NCBI GenBank assembly: GCA_963681975.1 | Contig: OY820613.1 | Location: forward strand, 2,542,001 to 2,606,000 | DNA length: 64,000 bases | Source of the DNA: JANELJ01 sp024511395 | GTDB lineage: Bacteria > Pseudomonadota > Gammaproteobacteria > GRL18 | Direction: 5' to 3' | Shown: positions 38,744 to 47,550 of the stretch, piece by piece | Layout: each line of letters starts with the position of its first letter | How positions within the stretch are numbered: position 1 is the stretch's first letter | Translations under genes and position numbers: made by a program | Notes under the pieces: generated by a model | The model's database searches: none | Told to the model about the DNA's origin: nothing | Seen by the model: only the letters and a program-made list of their open reading frames with translations

Positions 38744-39838
38744 TCAGGCTGTAGCAAAAGCTTTTATTGTTTCGTTTAGCTTGTCTATGTCAAAATCGGC
38801 TGTGATAAAGCTTTGTCCCAGTTCTTTTATTAATACCAGGTGTAATTGTCCGTCCAGTACTTTTTTGTCACCGGCCATCAGGCTGAGAAACTGCTCAGCA
38901 GTAATACGAGCATCGGTATCTCTTGGAATAGTCACTGGAAGATTAGCCTGTTTAATTAGTGTACTGATTTGCTGCTGTACTTCATTAGTTATCCAGCCGT
39001 GCCTGACGGATAAATCAGCGGCCATAACCATACCAATGGCTACCGCTTCCCCATGTAAACAGTTGCCGTATCCCAGTGCCGTTTCTATGGCATGGCCAAA
39101 GGTATGGCCAAGGTTTAATAAGGCCCTTTGCCCGGCTTCTTTTTCATCGGCAGTGACAATATCAGCCTTGTCCTGACAGGAAAATTCAATGGCATAGGCC
39201 AGCGCTTCCGACTCTCTCTGTACCAGTCGTGATATATTGTCAGACAACCAGGTAAAAAACTCGCGACTGTTGATGAGGGCATATTTAATCACTTCTGCCA
39301 GTCCGGCGCTGAGTTGACGTTCGTCCAGGGTGTTCAGGGTATTGGTATCGGCAATAACGCACTGGGGCTGGTGAAAAGCGCCTATCATATTCTTGCCCAG
39401 AGGATGGTTTACACCGGTTTTACCGCCTACGGAAGAATCTACCTGGGCTAGTAGGGTTGTTGGGATCTGGATAAAATTTACACCACGTCGATAAATAGCC
39501 GCAGCAAACCCAGTCATATCACCAATAACACCACCGCCAAGGGTAATAAGGGTGACCCGGCGATCAAACTGCTTTTCCATAAGCCGGTCAATAACAGGCA
39601 TAATGCCTTCCCAGGTTTTATAAACTTCACCGTCAGGCAGAATAACCGTTTCACACTGATAGTCTGTCAGACCACTAAGTGTTTTTTCCAGATACAAAGG
39701 TGCTATTGTTTCATTGGTAACAACAACAACCTGCTTACCCGCTATATAGAGTGATAACAGAGCAGGATCACCGAGAATCTCCTGCCCGATAAAAATAGGA
39801 TAACTGCGTTCACCTAAATCAACATTTAATGTAATCAT
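38744..39838 (-). CDS. aroB: 3-dehydroquinate synthase
   Basis: 364 residues; converts DAHP to 3-dehydroquinate, NAD and metal dependent. Motifs: LPDGEVYKTW, LGGGVIGDMTGFAAAIYRRGV (NAD), QIPTTLLAQVDSSVGGKTGVNH, metal ligands in AEVIKYALI, NLGHTFGHAIE and HGEAVAIGM. The C-terminus KLNETIKAFATA ends just before the heptamer array. Between aroK and damX as in other gammaproteobacteria. Confidence 0.97.
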   Translation of the reverse strand: MITLNVDLGERSYPIFIGQEILGDPALLSLYIAGKQVVVVTNETIAPLYLEKTLSGLTDYQCETVILPDGEVYKTWEGIMPVIDRLMEKQFDRRVTLITLGGGVIGDMTGFAAAIYRRGVNFIQIPTTLLAQVDSSVGGKTGVNHPLGKNMIGAFHQPQCVIADTNTLNTLDERQLSAGLAEVIKYALINSREFFTWLSDNISRLVQRESEALAYAIEFSCQDKADIVTADEKEAGQRALLNLGHTFGHAIETALGYGNCLHGEAVAIGMVMAADLSVRHGWITNEVQQQISTLIKQANLPVTIPRDTDARITAEQFLSLMAGDKKVLDGQLHLVLIKELGQSFITADFDIDKLNETIKAFATA

Positions 39839-39847
39839 AAAAAACAG

Positions 39848-39920
39848 AGCGTTCAGCGTTCAGCATTCAGCGTTCAGATAATAAATAAATCTCAGCGCTC
39901 AACGCTCAACGCTCAACGCT
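39848..39920. repeat. Inverted pair of heptamer arrays between aroK and aroB
   Basis: Left arm of four units AGCGTTC (one with AGCATTC) at 39848-39877. A 14-bp AT spacer follows, then a right arm of four complementary units (AACGCTC type, 39892-39920). The arms could fold into a ~28-bp imperfect hairpin in the aroK-aroB transcript. The right arm encodes the last aroK codons. Confidence 0.85.
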
Positions 39921-40433
39921 AATTAACTCCTCTAAGCGTTTAACGGCGGTATGAACCGTCATTTTATTGGTTTCAAGTATTATATCAGCTAATTGTCGAT
40001 AAATGGGATCACGTTCGGTTATTATGTTTTGTAATTTTTCACGCGGGTTAGCGGTCTGCAGCAAGGGGCGGTTTTTATCTTTAGAGGTTCGCTCAAGCAG
40101 ATCGTCCAGACTGGCACATAGATACACCACTGTCCCTGAGGCTTTAAGGGCTTTTTGATTGGCCTCTCTTAAAACGGCACCACCACCGCTAGCCAGTACT
40201 ATTTTCTTTTTACTGGTCAGTTCCGTAATAATATCCTGTTCACGCTTACGAAAACCCTCTTCACCTTCCAGTTCAAAAATCAAGGGAATAGAAGCCCCTG
40301 TTCGCTGTTCGATTTCCCTATCACTGTCATAAAAATCAAAATTAAATACACGAGCAATTTGACGGCCTATGGTAGTTTTACCGGCCCCCATTGGACCAAT
40401 TAAAATAATATTCTGATTCAGGCTGATGCCCAT
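39906..40433 (-). CDS. aroK: Shikimate kinase
   Basis: 175 residues. P-loop GPMGAGKTTIGRQIA, shikimate-binding DSDREIEQRTG, FRKREQDII, ASGGGAV, and the lid Arg in KNRPLLQT. Converts shikimate to shikimate-3-phosphate. The last residues SVER and the stop are read from the degenerate heptamer repeat, so the native end has been replaced or extended by it. Precedes aroB by 67 bp. Confidence 0.95.
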   Translation of the reverse strand: MGISLNQNIILIGPMGAGKTTIGRQIARVFNFDFYDSDREIEQRTGASIPLIFELEGEEGFRKREQDIITELTSKKKIVLASGGGAVLREANQKALKASGTVVYLCASLDDLLERTSKDKNRPLLQTANPREKLQNIITERDPIYRQLADIILETNKMTVHTAVKRLEELISVER

Positions 40434-40541
40434 ATAGACGAGTATCCCAAATAACGGCTAAAAGTTTGAACTAATATGACAAAACACAGGTGGTTTTTCA
40501 AGTCATTAACGGGAGTTTATAAATTTTATAAGAATAGAAAC

Positions 40542-40583
40542 GCAAACAGGCTGGCTTATCTACAGATAAGCCAGCCTGTTTGC
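40542..40583 (-). terminator. Large perfect hairpin after the pilQ stub
   Basis: GCAAACAGGCTGGCTTATC, loop TACA, GATAAGCCAGCCTGTTTGC: a 19-bp perfect stem. On the minus strand it follows the pilQ stop by about 20 bp and is followed by a T-rich run, so a terminator or processing site between pilQ and aroK is likely. Confidence 0.7.
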
Positions 40584-40604
40584 AAATAAGTAGATATGAA
40601 ATAT

Positions 40605-40688
40605 CTATCTGACAGTCAGATTTTCATTCATAATTTTAGGCGTGATAAAAATCAGCAGTTCTTTTTTATCATCTTTTCTGCTATTAAG
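40605..40688 (-). pseudogene. pilQ: Type IV pilus secretin PilQ, C-terminal stub
   Basis: The minus strand reads LNSRKDDKKELLIFITPKIMNENLTVR-stop. ELLIFITPKI is the characteristic end of secretins, and pilQ normally lies immediately before aroK. Upstream the frame runs directly into an IS256 fragment at 40688. About 27 codons remain of a gene of roughly 700. Confidence 0.82.
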
Positions 40689-40745
40689 ACAGTGTAAATT
40701 AAACTGTGTATCCGCTCTTATTTAAATATAAGAAGCCGACTGGAT
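40688..40745 (-). mobile_element. IS256 end fragment
   Basis: Nearly identical to 13359-13402 (GACAGTGTAAATTAAACTG, CCGCTCTTATTTAAATATAA): the terminal inverted repeat and last bases of the IS256 element. It abuts the pilQ stub and is cut by the IS3 element at 40746. Confidence 0.85.
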
Positions 40746-40753
40746 TGTACTGT

Positions 40754-41581
40754 TCAAGTCCAACCGGATACTTTTTTTAGAGAATTTTCATAGTTAATTG
40801 GTGACTGTTCACCATTTGCTGAATGTAGCCTTTCCAGGTTGTAATACCTCATGTAAGCTGCAACATCTTTCTTCATATGCTCACGAGTTGGCTGAGCAAT
40901 TTTGAATATCCAATCATGCTTAAGACTACCAAAAAAACGTTCAACCACAGCATTATCCCAACAAGCGCCTACATCCCCCATGCTGGCCCGTATTCCATAA
41001 TGACTCAGTAACTTTCTATATCGCTTACTGGTGTACTGTGAACCTCGATCACTATGAAAAACAAGCCCAAAAGGCGGCTGTCTTATGTTATAGGCCATTA
41101 CCATTGCTTTACATATCAAGTCTGTCGTCATGCGTTTGCTGATAGACCAGCCAGCAATACGACGTGAGTATAAGTCCATTACAATAGCTAAATACATCCA
41201 AACTTCACCGGTTTTTAAATACGTAATGTCTCCGGCCCAAACCTGATTAGGAGCAACAGGATTAAAATTCTGATTGAGTAAATTATCCGCTACATCATCA
41301 TTATGGTTTCTTTTAGTGGTTACTTTGTATGCAATGCGTTGAGTAACTTTTAATTTCAATATTTTCATTAACTTACGTACTTTATAACGACCAGTTTCAA
41401 TGCCTTCTTCACGTAATTTCTTCATCATTTCACGGCTGCCTAAGCTATTACGGCTTTGCTTAAAGAGCGCTTTCATACGACGATGCAGGTGCAGTGTTTC
41501 TGCTGTAATCAACTGACCTGGTCGTTTCTTCCAGGCATAGTAAGCTGATGTACTGACCCGCATTACCCGGCATAAAGTCAC
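40754..41581 (-). CDS. IS3 transposase OrfB (integrase core)
   Basis: 275 residues with all three acidic motifs: WAGDITYLKTGE, FHSDRGSQYTS, and DNAVVERFFGSLKHDW. Upstream HTH_21-like segment SREMMKKLREEGIETGRYKV. Likely made as an OrfAB fusion by -1 frameshift from orfA. Appears intact, so this copy may be active. Confidence 0.93.
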   Translation of the reverse strand: MTLCRVMRVSTSAYYAWKKRPGQLITAETLHLHRRMKALFKQSRNSLGSREMMKKLREEGIETGRYKVRKLMKILKLKVTQRIAYKVTTKRNHNDDVADNLLNQNFNPVAPNQVWAGDITYLKTGEVWMYLAIVMDLYSRRIAGWSISKRMTTDLICKAMVMAYNIRQPPFGLVFHSDRGSQYTSKRYRKLLSHYGIRASMGDVGACWDNAVVERFFGSLKHDWIFKIAQPTREHMKKDVAAYMRYYNLERLHSANGEQSPINYENSLKKVSGWT

Positions 41582-41619
41582 CGGGTGGTGTGACGATTCA
41601 TCTCTTATGAAATCAAATT

Positions 41620-41910
41620 TTACTTCATTTCTTTCGCGAAGAAGGCTCTGGCCTTTTTTAAAATCTCTTTCTCCATACGTAAATTTTTAACTTCTTTACG
41701 TAAGCGCTTCAGCTCTTCACGTTCATCAACTGACAATGACTTGCCTTCAGGTTGAGATTCTATTTTACTCTTCCAGCGATACAGTATATTGCTGGCTATA
41801 CCCAGTGATTTAGCCGCCTCTGGCACTGAATAACCTTGTTCGAGAACCAGTGCTACCGCTTCTTCTTTATATTCTTTAGAATATTGTTTGTATGTTCGTT
41901 TCTGTCCCAT
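41620..41910 (-). CDS. IS3 transposase OrfA
   Basis: 96 residues: helix-turn-helix (YSKEYKEEAVALVLEQG, VPEAAKSLGIASNILYRWK) and a leucine-zipper coiled coil (ELKRLRKEVKNLRMEKEIL). Ends KKARAFFAKEMK, the usual frameshift neighbourhood. Confidence 0.93.
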   Translation of the reverse strand: MGQKRTYKQYSKEYKEEAVALVLEQGYSVPEAAKSLGIASNILYRWKSKIESQPEGKSLSVDEREELKRLRKEVKNLRMEKEILKKARAFFAKEMK

Positions 41911-41977
41911 TATGACACCTCAATAATTGATTGTTATTATCTCTTATTAAAGTGTCCGGTTCCATTAGACCACAACA

Positions 41978-42719
41978 GTTTTGCATGTGCATAACGACTG
42001 GCCATTAGTACATATTGCAGCCCAACCCGATTATAGTTCTGGCGCAGTTTAATACCATGCTCTTTGGACAGTTTAACCAGATTTTCTCTGGCTTTGTTCA
42101 GGAGCTTTGAATCGGTTGGAAAAGCAATGTTCTTTTCCTGTACGGTAGTATCTACCGTGATTTTCTTTAAACTGCCTGGCTTTATGCTTTTACTCTTTAG
42201 TCCGGCTTTAATGGTTTCAATCAGTAATTTTTCACTGCCTGACTTACCCAGCCGGTTACGCCATTTGGTCATGGTCGTAGGGTGTATAGGCATCTTATGC
42301 TGAAAGTATTCTTCTCCACAAAAATATTGCCAGTACGGATTTTCTGTCCAGCCTTTTACTACCTGTTCATCTGATAAATCATGCAGGTGTTTCAGGTAAT
42401 GCAATTCTGCAATCAAACGAGTACGAATGGCAGGAGCACCTTTAGTGGATACAAACAGAGTGCCCCACTCTTTATCAAGACTTTCCCGGTCTATGTGTTT
42501 TGATAACTTAATCAACTCATGGTTTATGTCCAGCATGTTTTCAAGGCGCATCCTGAACAGGTCTTCCTGAGGTATTTTTGGCTGTTTCTTTGGCTTCATT
42601 TTGGTCTGGAAATTTGCAAGGTAATAAGGATTATTTTACCAAAAACCTGCAAATTTAACACCCATAATCAAGCAATATTTCTTTATAAATCAACACTATA
42701 TGCTTTATTCAGGGTGGGC
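41978..42719 (-). mobile_element. IS5-type element fragment (copy D, 5' half)
   Basis: Holds the first ~205 codons of the same transposase (start at 42599) and the terminal repeat TTATTCAGGGTGGGC ending at 42719. Homology stops at 41978, where the IS3 element begins. The other half is absent from the window's adjacent sequence. It differs from the intact copies at several codons, so it is older. Confidence 0.9.
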
Positions 42720-42767
42720 TACACAAGCCAAAAAGTGGTTTTAGCCTGTTAGAAAACAATTTAAACC

Positions 42768-42858
42768 GTCTTATCCACATACCCACAGGCCAAGCCTGTC
42801 AGTGAGATAAACCTGAAGGTCTCACCAACAGGCAGACTTATGGATATGTGGATAAGAC
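42768..42858. repeat. Three-tier inverted repeat upstream of mrcA
   Basis: GTCTTATCCACATA (42768-42781) pairs with TATGTGGATAAGAC (42845-42858), 14 of 14 bases. Inside it GCCTGT pairs with ACAGGC and GTGAGA with TCTCAC around a 12-base loop. Lies in the 334-bp gap between the IS5 fragment and mrcA. Could be a small mobile repeat or a structured RNA. Confidence 0.7.
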
Positions 42859-43053
42859 TTATGCAAAACCTCTATTTATGGATTGCTTTATAAATGGGGG
42901 GATTACCGTTAGAAGCAAATCATATGATAGTACATTAGATATCATAATCAAGTTAAGTGAATAATTTTTTTTCTTAAAACGGGTGTGGTGTCACAAAAAA
43001 AGCTTTATAATCAAGCAAATTAGACAACTATTTTAACACCAACCTGAGCAATT

Positions 43054-45501
43054 ATGCGCCGCTTATACCAACTTTTTCTGACTCTCCTCACACTTTTTCT
43101 GACAACTGCCATAATTTCTGTGATCACCATCACATCGATATATTTTTACCTGGAGCCCACATTACCGGATATTGAGGTATTAAAAGACGTTAAATTACAG
43201 GTACCTTTACGAGTTTATTCCGCTGATAAAAAGCTAATTGCAGAATTTGGCGAAATGAAACGAGAACCAGTGGAATACCAAGACATACCGAAACAACTGG
43301 TACAGGCTGTTATAGCGGCAGAAGATGAAAACTTTTTTAAACACCCCGGCGTGGATTACAATGGTATTCTGCGAGCCATGGTACACCTGATAAAAACCGG
43401 TCAGAAAGGTCAGGGCGGCAGTACCATAACCATGCAGGTCGCACGAAACTTTTTTCTGAGCCGGGATAAAACCTATATCCGTAAACTTAATGAAATTTTT
43501 CTGTCCCTTAAAATTGAAAAACTCCTGAGTAAAGAAGATATTATGGCCCTGTATATGAACAAAATATATCTGGGTCATCATTCTTATGGTGTTGCAGCAG
43601 CAGCTAAAACCTATTACGGCAAGCCTCTGCAGGAATTATCCCTAGAACAGTTTGCCATGATTGCCGGACTGCCTAAAGCACCATCCAGATATAACCCTGT
43701 CACCAATCCAGAACGAGCCACCATACGCCGTAATTATGTACTGGATCGGATGCATCAGCTTAACTTTATTACTGAGGAACAATATCAAACCGCGGTAAAT
43801 ACTAAAGATATTGCTGAAATTCATAAAGCCAATATTGAAGTGGAAGCACCTTATATAGCAGAAATGGCTCGTTTACACATGATTAAACTTTATGGAGATA
43901 AAGCCTACACTATGGGTTATAATGTCTTTACCAGCATTTCCAGTACCATGCAGACAGCCGCCAATGCAGCCCTGCGCAGTGCCCTGATGAGCTACGAGCA
44001 CCGACACGGTTATAAAGGCGTAGAAGAGCATATTAACCTGCCTGAAGAAAATACACCGATACTGGAAACCATTAAATTTCTGGACAAATTCATACCGGTA
44101 GGTCATCTGCAGCCGGCTCTGGTCATAACCATTAATAGCGTTGAAGTTCCAGCAGAAAAAACCAAAAACAAAAAGACCTCCAAACCTGCTACAGAAGAAC
44201 AGGCAACGGTTCTGCTTAAAGACGGCAGCACAGTGGCATTACGCTGGAAACACATTAAGTGGGCACGTAAATACATTAAAGACAATCATATCAGCCCTAA
44301 GCTTAAGAAAATTTCTGATGTGATTAATCCCGGCGATATTATTTATATCGAACAGTTGCCGAACAGGGAATTCACCCTGGCTCAGAAACCGGAAGTCGCC
44401 GGTGCCATGGTATCACTTAATCCTCAAAATGGTGCCATTAATGCCTTGGTGGGTGGTTTTGATTATTATGCCAGTAAATTTAACCGGGTAATACAGGCCA
44501 AGCGCCAGCCCGGCTCCAACTTCAAACCATTTATTTATTCTGCAGCCTTAAACAAGGGTTATACTGCCGCCACTCTGATTAATGATGCGCCGGTAGTATT
44601 CAAGGACAGTTATCTTGAAGGCTTCTGGCGACCCGATAACTACAGCGGTAAATTTTTCGGCCCAACCCGCCTCAGACAGGGGCTGATTAAGTCCCGCAAC
44701 CTGGTTTCCATCCGTATCCTGCGGGATATCGGTATTAACTATGCCATAGATTATGTTAAACGCTTTGGTTTTACCGAAGACGAACTGCCCAAAAACCTGT
44801 CCCTGGCTCTGGGCAGCGCCACTCTGACACCCATGCAGATTGCCCGCGGCTACGCCATACTGGCCAATGGCGGATATAATATTTCACCCTGGTTTATTGA
44901 ACGTATTGAAGATCCACTGCAAAATGTGCTTTTCCAGCAGCAGCCTCTGACCGTCTGCAGTCCGGATTATCCTCAACAGAGCTGCCCTAAAGAGGAAAGC
45001 CTGCATGCCCCCCGTGTTGTGGATGAAGCCAATGACTTTATCCTAACCACCATTATGCGTGATGTGATCCGTTTTGGTACCGGCCGTAAAGCACTTAAAC
45101 TGGGCCGCAAAGATCTGGCCGGAAAAACCGGCACCACCAATGATCAGCTTGATGCCTGGTTCTCCGGCTTTAACCGTCAGGTAATGGCGACTGCATGGGT
45201 TGGTTTTGATCAGCCCCGTTCACTGGGACGACGTGAGTTTGGCGGTACTGCTGCTCTGCCGATATGGATGAATTTTATGCAGGTAGCTTTAAAGGACATG
45301 CCTGAACAGCCCTTAAGGGTGCCTGAAAATGTAGTGACGGTAAAAATTGATGCTGAAACCGGTCTGCTGGCATCCCCCTCATCAAAAAAGACCCTGTTTG
45401 AATATTTTATAGAAGGCACAGAGCCCATCCGTTCTGCCGGCAGTGTCAACAGCAGCGGTTCTTCCAGCAGCAGCGAAGCCACCAATGAAGAACTCTTCTA
45501 A
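43054..45501 (+). CDS. mrcA: Penicillin-binding protein 1A
   Basis: 815-residue bifunctional peptidoglycan synthase. An N-terminal membrane anchor (LFLTLLTLFLTTAIISVITI) is followed by a transglycosylase domain with catalytic Glu in AAEDENFFKHPGVD, then GGSTITMQVARNFFLSRDK and KIYLGHHSYGVAAAA. An OB-like insert follows, then the transpeptidase with SxxK in QPGSNFKPF, SxN in SRNLVS, and KTGTT. Ends with a Ser-rich tail. In related genomes it is divergent from pilM, which is missing here. Confidence 0.96.
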   Translation: MRRLYQLFLTLLTLFLTTAIISVITITSIYFYLEPTLPDIEVLKDVKLQVPLRVYSADKKLIAEFGEMKREPVEYQDIPKQLVQAVIAAEDENFFKHPGVDYNGILRAMVHLIKTGQKGQGGSTITMQVARNFFLSRDKTYIRKLNEIFLSLKIEKLLSKEDIMALYMNKIYLGHHSYGVAAAAKTYYGKPLQELSLEQFAMIAGLPKAPSRYNPVTNPERATIRRNYVLDRMHQLNFITEEQYQTAVNTKDIAEIHKANIEVEAPYIAEMARLHMIKLYGDKAYTMGYNVFTSISSTMQTAANAALRSALMSYEHRHGYKGVEEHINLPEENTPILETIKFLDKFIPVGHLQPALVITINSVEVPAEKTKNKKTSKPATEEQATVLLKDGSTVALRWKHIKWARKYIKDNHISPKLKKISDVINPGDIIYIEQLPNREFTLAQKPEVAGAMVSLNPQNGAINALVGGFDYYASKFNRVIQAKRQPGSNFKPFIYSAALNKGYTAATLINDAPVVFKDSYLEGFWRPDNYSGKFFGPTRLRQGLIKSRNLVSIRILRDIGINYAIDYVKRFGFTEDELPKNLSLALGSATLTPMQIARGYAILANGGYNISPWFIERIEDPLQNVLFQQQPLTVCSPDYPQQSCPKEESLHAPRVVDEANDFILTTIMRDVIRFGTGRKALKLGRKDLAGKTGTTNDQLDAWFSGFNRQVMATAWVGFDQPRSLGRREFGGTAALPIWMNFMQVALKDMPEQPLRVPENVVTVKIDAETGLLASPSSKKTLFEYFIEGTEPIRSAGSVNSSGSSSSSEATNEELF

Positions 45502-45685
45502 GCGTTCAGGCAAACAGCATCCGCAGCAGGTACCCTGTTATCAATTTTATGCGGGTGAACACCGGATTAATTTAATTGTACTGTCTGAGAAACAACGCCG
45601 AATTACACCGCTGAATACTTTAAATGGTCAAAGTATGCAGCGGGCTTCTATTGAGCAGGTGCAGGCCTTATTAAATTCTGCTTAA
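45485..45685 (+). CDS. Small hypothetical protein overlapping mrcA end
   Basis: 66 codons starting MKNSSKRSGKQHPQQ inside the last codons of mrcA (17-bp overlap), then YQFYAGEHRINLIVLSEKQRRI. A basic N-terminus and an ordered C-terminal part give some protein-like character. Overlap suggests coupling to mrcA. No family recognised. Confidence 0.5.
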   Translation: MKNSSKRSGKQHPQQVPCYQFYAGEHRINLIVLSEKQRRITPLNTLNGQSMQRASIEQVQALLNSA

Positions 45686-45753
45686 ATTGAACCTTATTTA
45701 CCGTGACTAGCTACAGGTACTCCATAGTACTCTGAATTTTACTGAATAATTAC

Positions 45754-47004
45754 CTAACTCTTCTGAAAAGGCTGGTAGTCAATACGGGCCACACCACTAT
45801 CAATGGCCGCTTTAGCCACGGCAGGCGCAACCGTTGATATCAGACGCGGATCAAAAGGTTTTGGAATAATATAATCCGGGCCGAACTCCAGCTTATCTAC
45901 ACCATAGGCGGTACTGACTTCATCTGGAACCGGCAAACGTGCCAGTTGCGCCAGAGCATGCACTGCAGCCGTTTCCATTTCTGTATTAATGGTTTTTGCC
46001 CGCACATCCAGTGCTCCGCGGAAAATAAAAGGAAAGCCCAGTACATTATTGATCTGGTTAGGGTAGTCAGAACGGCCGGTAGCCATAATCAGATCACTTC
46101 TCATAGCCATAGCCTGTTCCGGTGCAATCTCCGGATCCGGATTAGAGAGCACAAATACCACGGGGGTTTCGGCCATACTGGCAACCATTTCTGTTGACAC
46201 AATATTCGGCCCGGAAACACCAATCAGAACATCCGCTCCCTGCATGGCATCGGCCAAGGTTCGATCATCGGTTTGAGTAGCAAACTCCTGCTTATAAATA
46301 TTAATATCATCCCGGCCGCTGTGTACCACACCATTTCTGTCCACTAGGTTAATCTGCTGTTTTTTAACCCCTAGGGTCAATAATAAACGCATTGAAGCAA
46401 TGCCCGCAGAACCGGCGCCAATACAGACAATTTTAACTTTATCCAGTTGCTTGTTCTGCAGTTCCAAGGCGTTTAATAAACCGGCCGCAATAATGATTGC
46501 TGTGCCATGCTGATCATCATGGAATACCGGTATATCCAGCCGTTCTTTCAGGATCCGTTCAATTTCAAAACAGTGCGGAGCAGCAATATCTTCCAAGTTT
46601 ATACCTCCAAAGGTTGGGGCAATATTAGTGACAGTCTCAATAAAAGCATCCTGTGAATCCGCCTGAACTTCAATATCAAAAACATCAATACCGGCAAACT
46701 GTTTAAACAGCACACCCTTACCTTCCATAACCGGTTTGCCCGCTAGCGGCCCAACATTACCCAGCCCCAGAACCGCCGTACCATCGCTGATCACTGCAAC
46801 CAGATTACCCTTGCTGGTATATTGATAAGCCAGTTCCGGATCCTCGGCAATTTCTCGTACCGGTACCGCAACTCCGGGAGTATAGGCCAAGGAAAGTTCA
46901 TCCTGAGTCGCACAAGGCTTGCTGGGATTAACACTGATTTTTCCCGGCTTGGGAAGCGCATGATACTCCAGCGCCTGTTTTTTTAAAGTGTCTTTATTAG
47001 ACAT
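45754..47004 (-). CDS. maeB: Malic enzyme (oxaloacetate-decarboxylating)
   Basis: 416 residues, the length of the short malic enzymes without the phosphotransacetylase tail of E. coli MaeB. Conserved SLAYTPGVAVPVREIA, VAVISDGTAVLGLGNVG, GIDVFDIEV, metal-binding EDIAAPHCFEIE, VFHDDQHGTAIIIAAGL and the Rossmann IVCIGAGSAGIAS. Converts malate to pyruvate and CO2 with NAD(P)+; cofactor preference not determinable by eye. The gene symbol is by family. Confidence 0.9.
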   Translation of the reverse strand: MSNKDTLKKQALEYHALPKPGKISVNPSKPCATQDELSLAYTPGVAVPVREIAEDPELAYQYTSKGNLVAVISDGTAVLGLGNVGPLAGKPVMEGKGVLFKQFAGIDVFDIEVQADSQDAFIETVTNIAPTFGGINLEDIAAPHCFEIERILKERLDIPVFHDDQHGTAIIIAAGLLNALELQNKQLDKVKIVCIGAGSAGIASMRLLLTLGVKKQQINLVDRNGVVHSGRDDINIYKQEFATQTDDRTLADAMQGADVLIGVSGPNIVSTEMVASMAETPVVFVLSNPDPEIAPEQAMAMRSDLIMATGRSDYPNQINNVLGFPFIFRGALDVRAKTINTEMETAAVHALAQLARLPVPDEVSTAYGVDKLEFGPDYIIPKPFDPRLISTVAPAVAKAAIDSGVARIDYQPFQKS

Positions 47005-47041
47005 ATCTGAAACCTTATATTACAAATAATACCTTCACCCT

Positions 47042-47066
47042 GCCCTTCTCCCATAAGGAGAGGGCA
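47042..47066. terminator. CCCTCTCCC-type intergenic hairpin
   Basis: GCCCTTCTCC / GGAGAGGGC with loop CATAA, preceded by TTCACCCT as in the copy at 27927. Between the thermonuclease and malic enzyme genes. No T run. Confidence 0.45.
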
Positions 47067-47550
47067 TAATATAAATAGATGAGCATTAATCAATAAGCTC
47101 AAGGTTATCTCTAACCATGAGACGTAAATTCTGTTTACCCTTATAACGATGAATCCAGCCTCTTACCCGGATTTTTTTACCCACCAGGAATTTCAGGTGT
47201 TTAAATTTTTTCTGATCTTTTCTGGCAATCTGTACGGACAGATTTTTACTTAGTTTTAAATACAGATACTTCCGGCTTTCATTATAGGCCAGACCCCTTC
47301 CGCTCACAAAACGATAACCCTCGGCTTTAGCGGATAGTTTACTGGCCTGAAACCACTGCATTTCCGTTAATTGCCATAAACCTTTTCCGGCCTTTCTTGC
47401 CTGTTTCTCTAGAGTACGGTAACAGGACAGATTACGGTCATTAAGCAAGACCACAATACTGACCGCCAGCTCCTGTCTGAGCAGATATTCCTCAATACTT
47501 TCTCCATCAGGTAAAACCACATAGGCCAGGATTCTTTTATAGCGGTCCTT

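Larger units (their letters stand above)
40746..41977 (-). mobile_element. IS3-family element #2, complete
   Basis: 1232 bp starting TGTACTGTTCAAG and ending GACCACAACA, with imperfect ~30-bp inverted ends (shared ACCGGAxACTTT). orfA and orfB are both open and arranged for programmed frameshifting. The left neighbour is an IS256 scrap and the right neighbour an IS5 scrap. Flanks show no matching duplication, so neighbouring DNA was lost after insertion. Confidence 0.88.
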
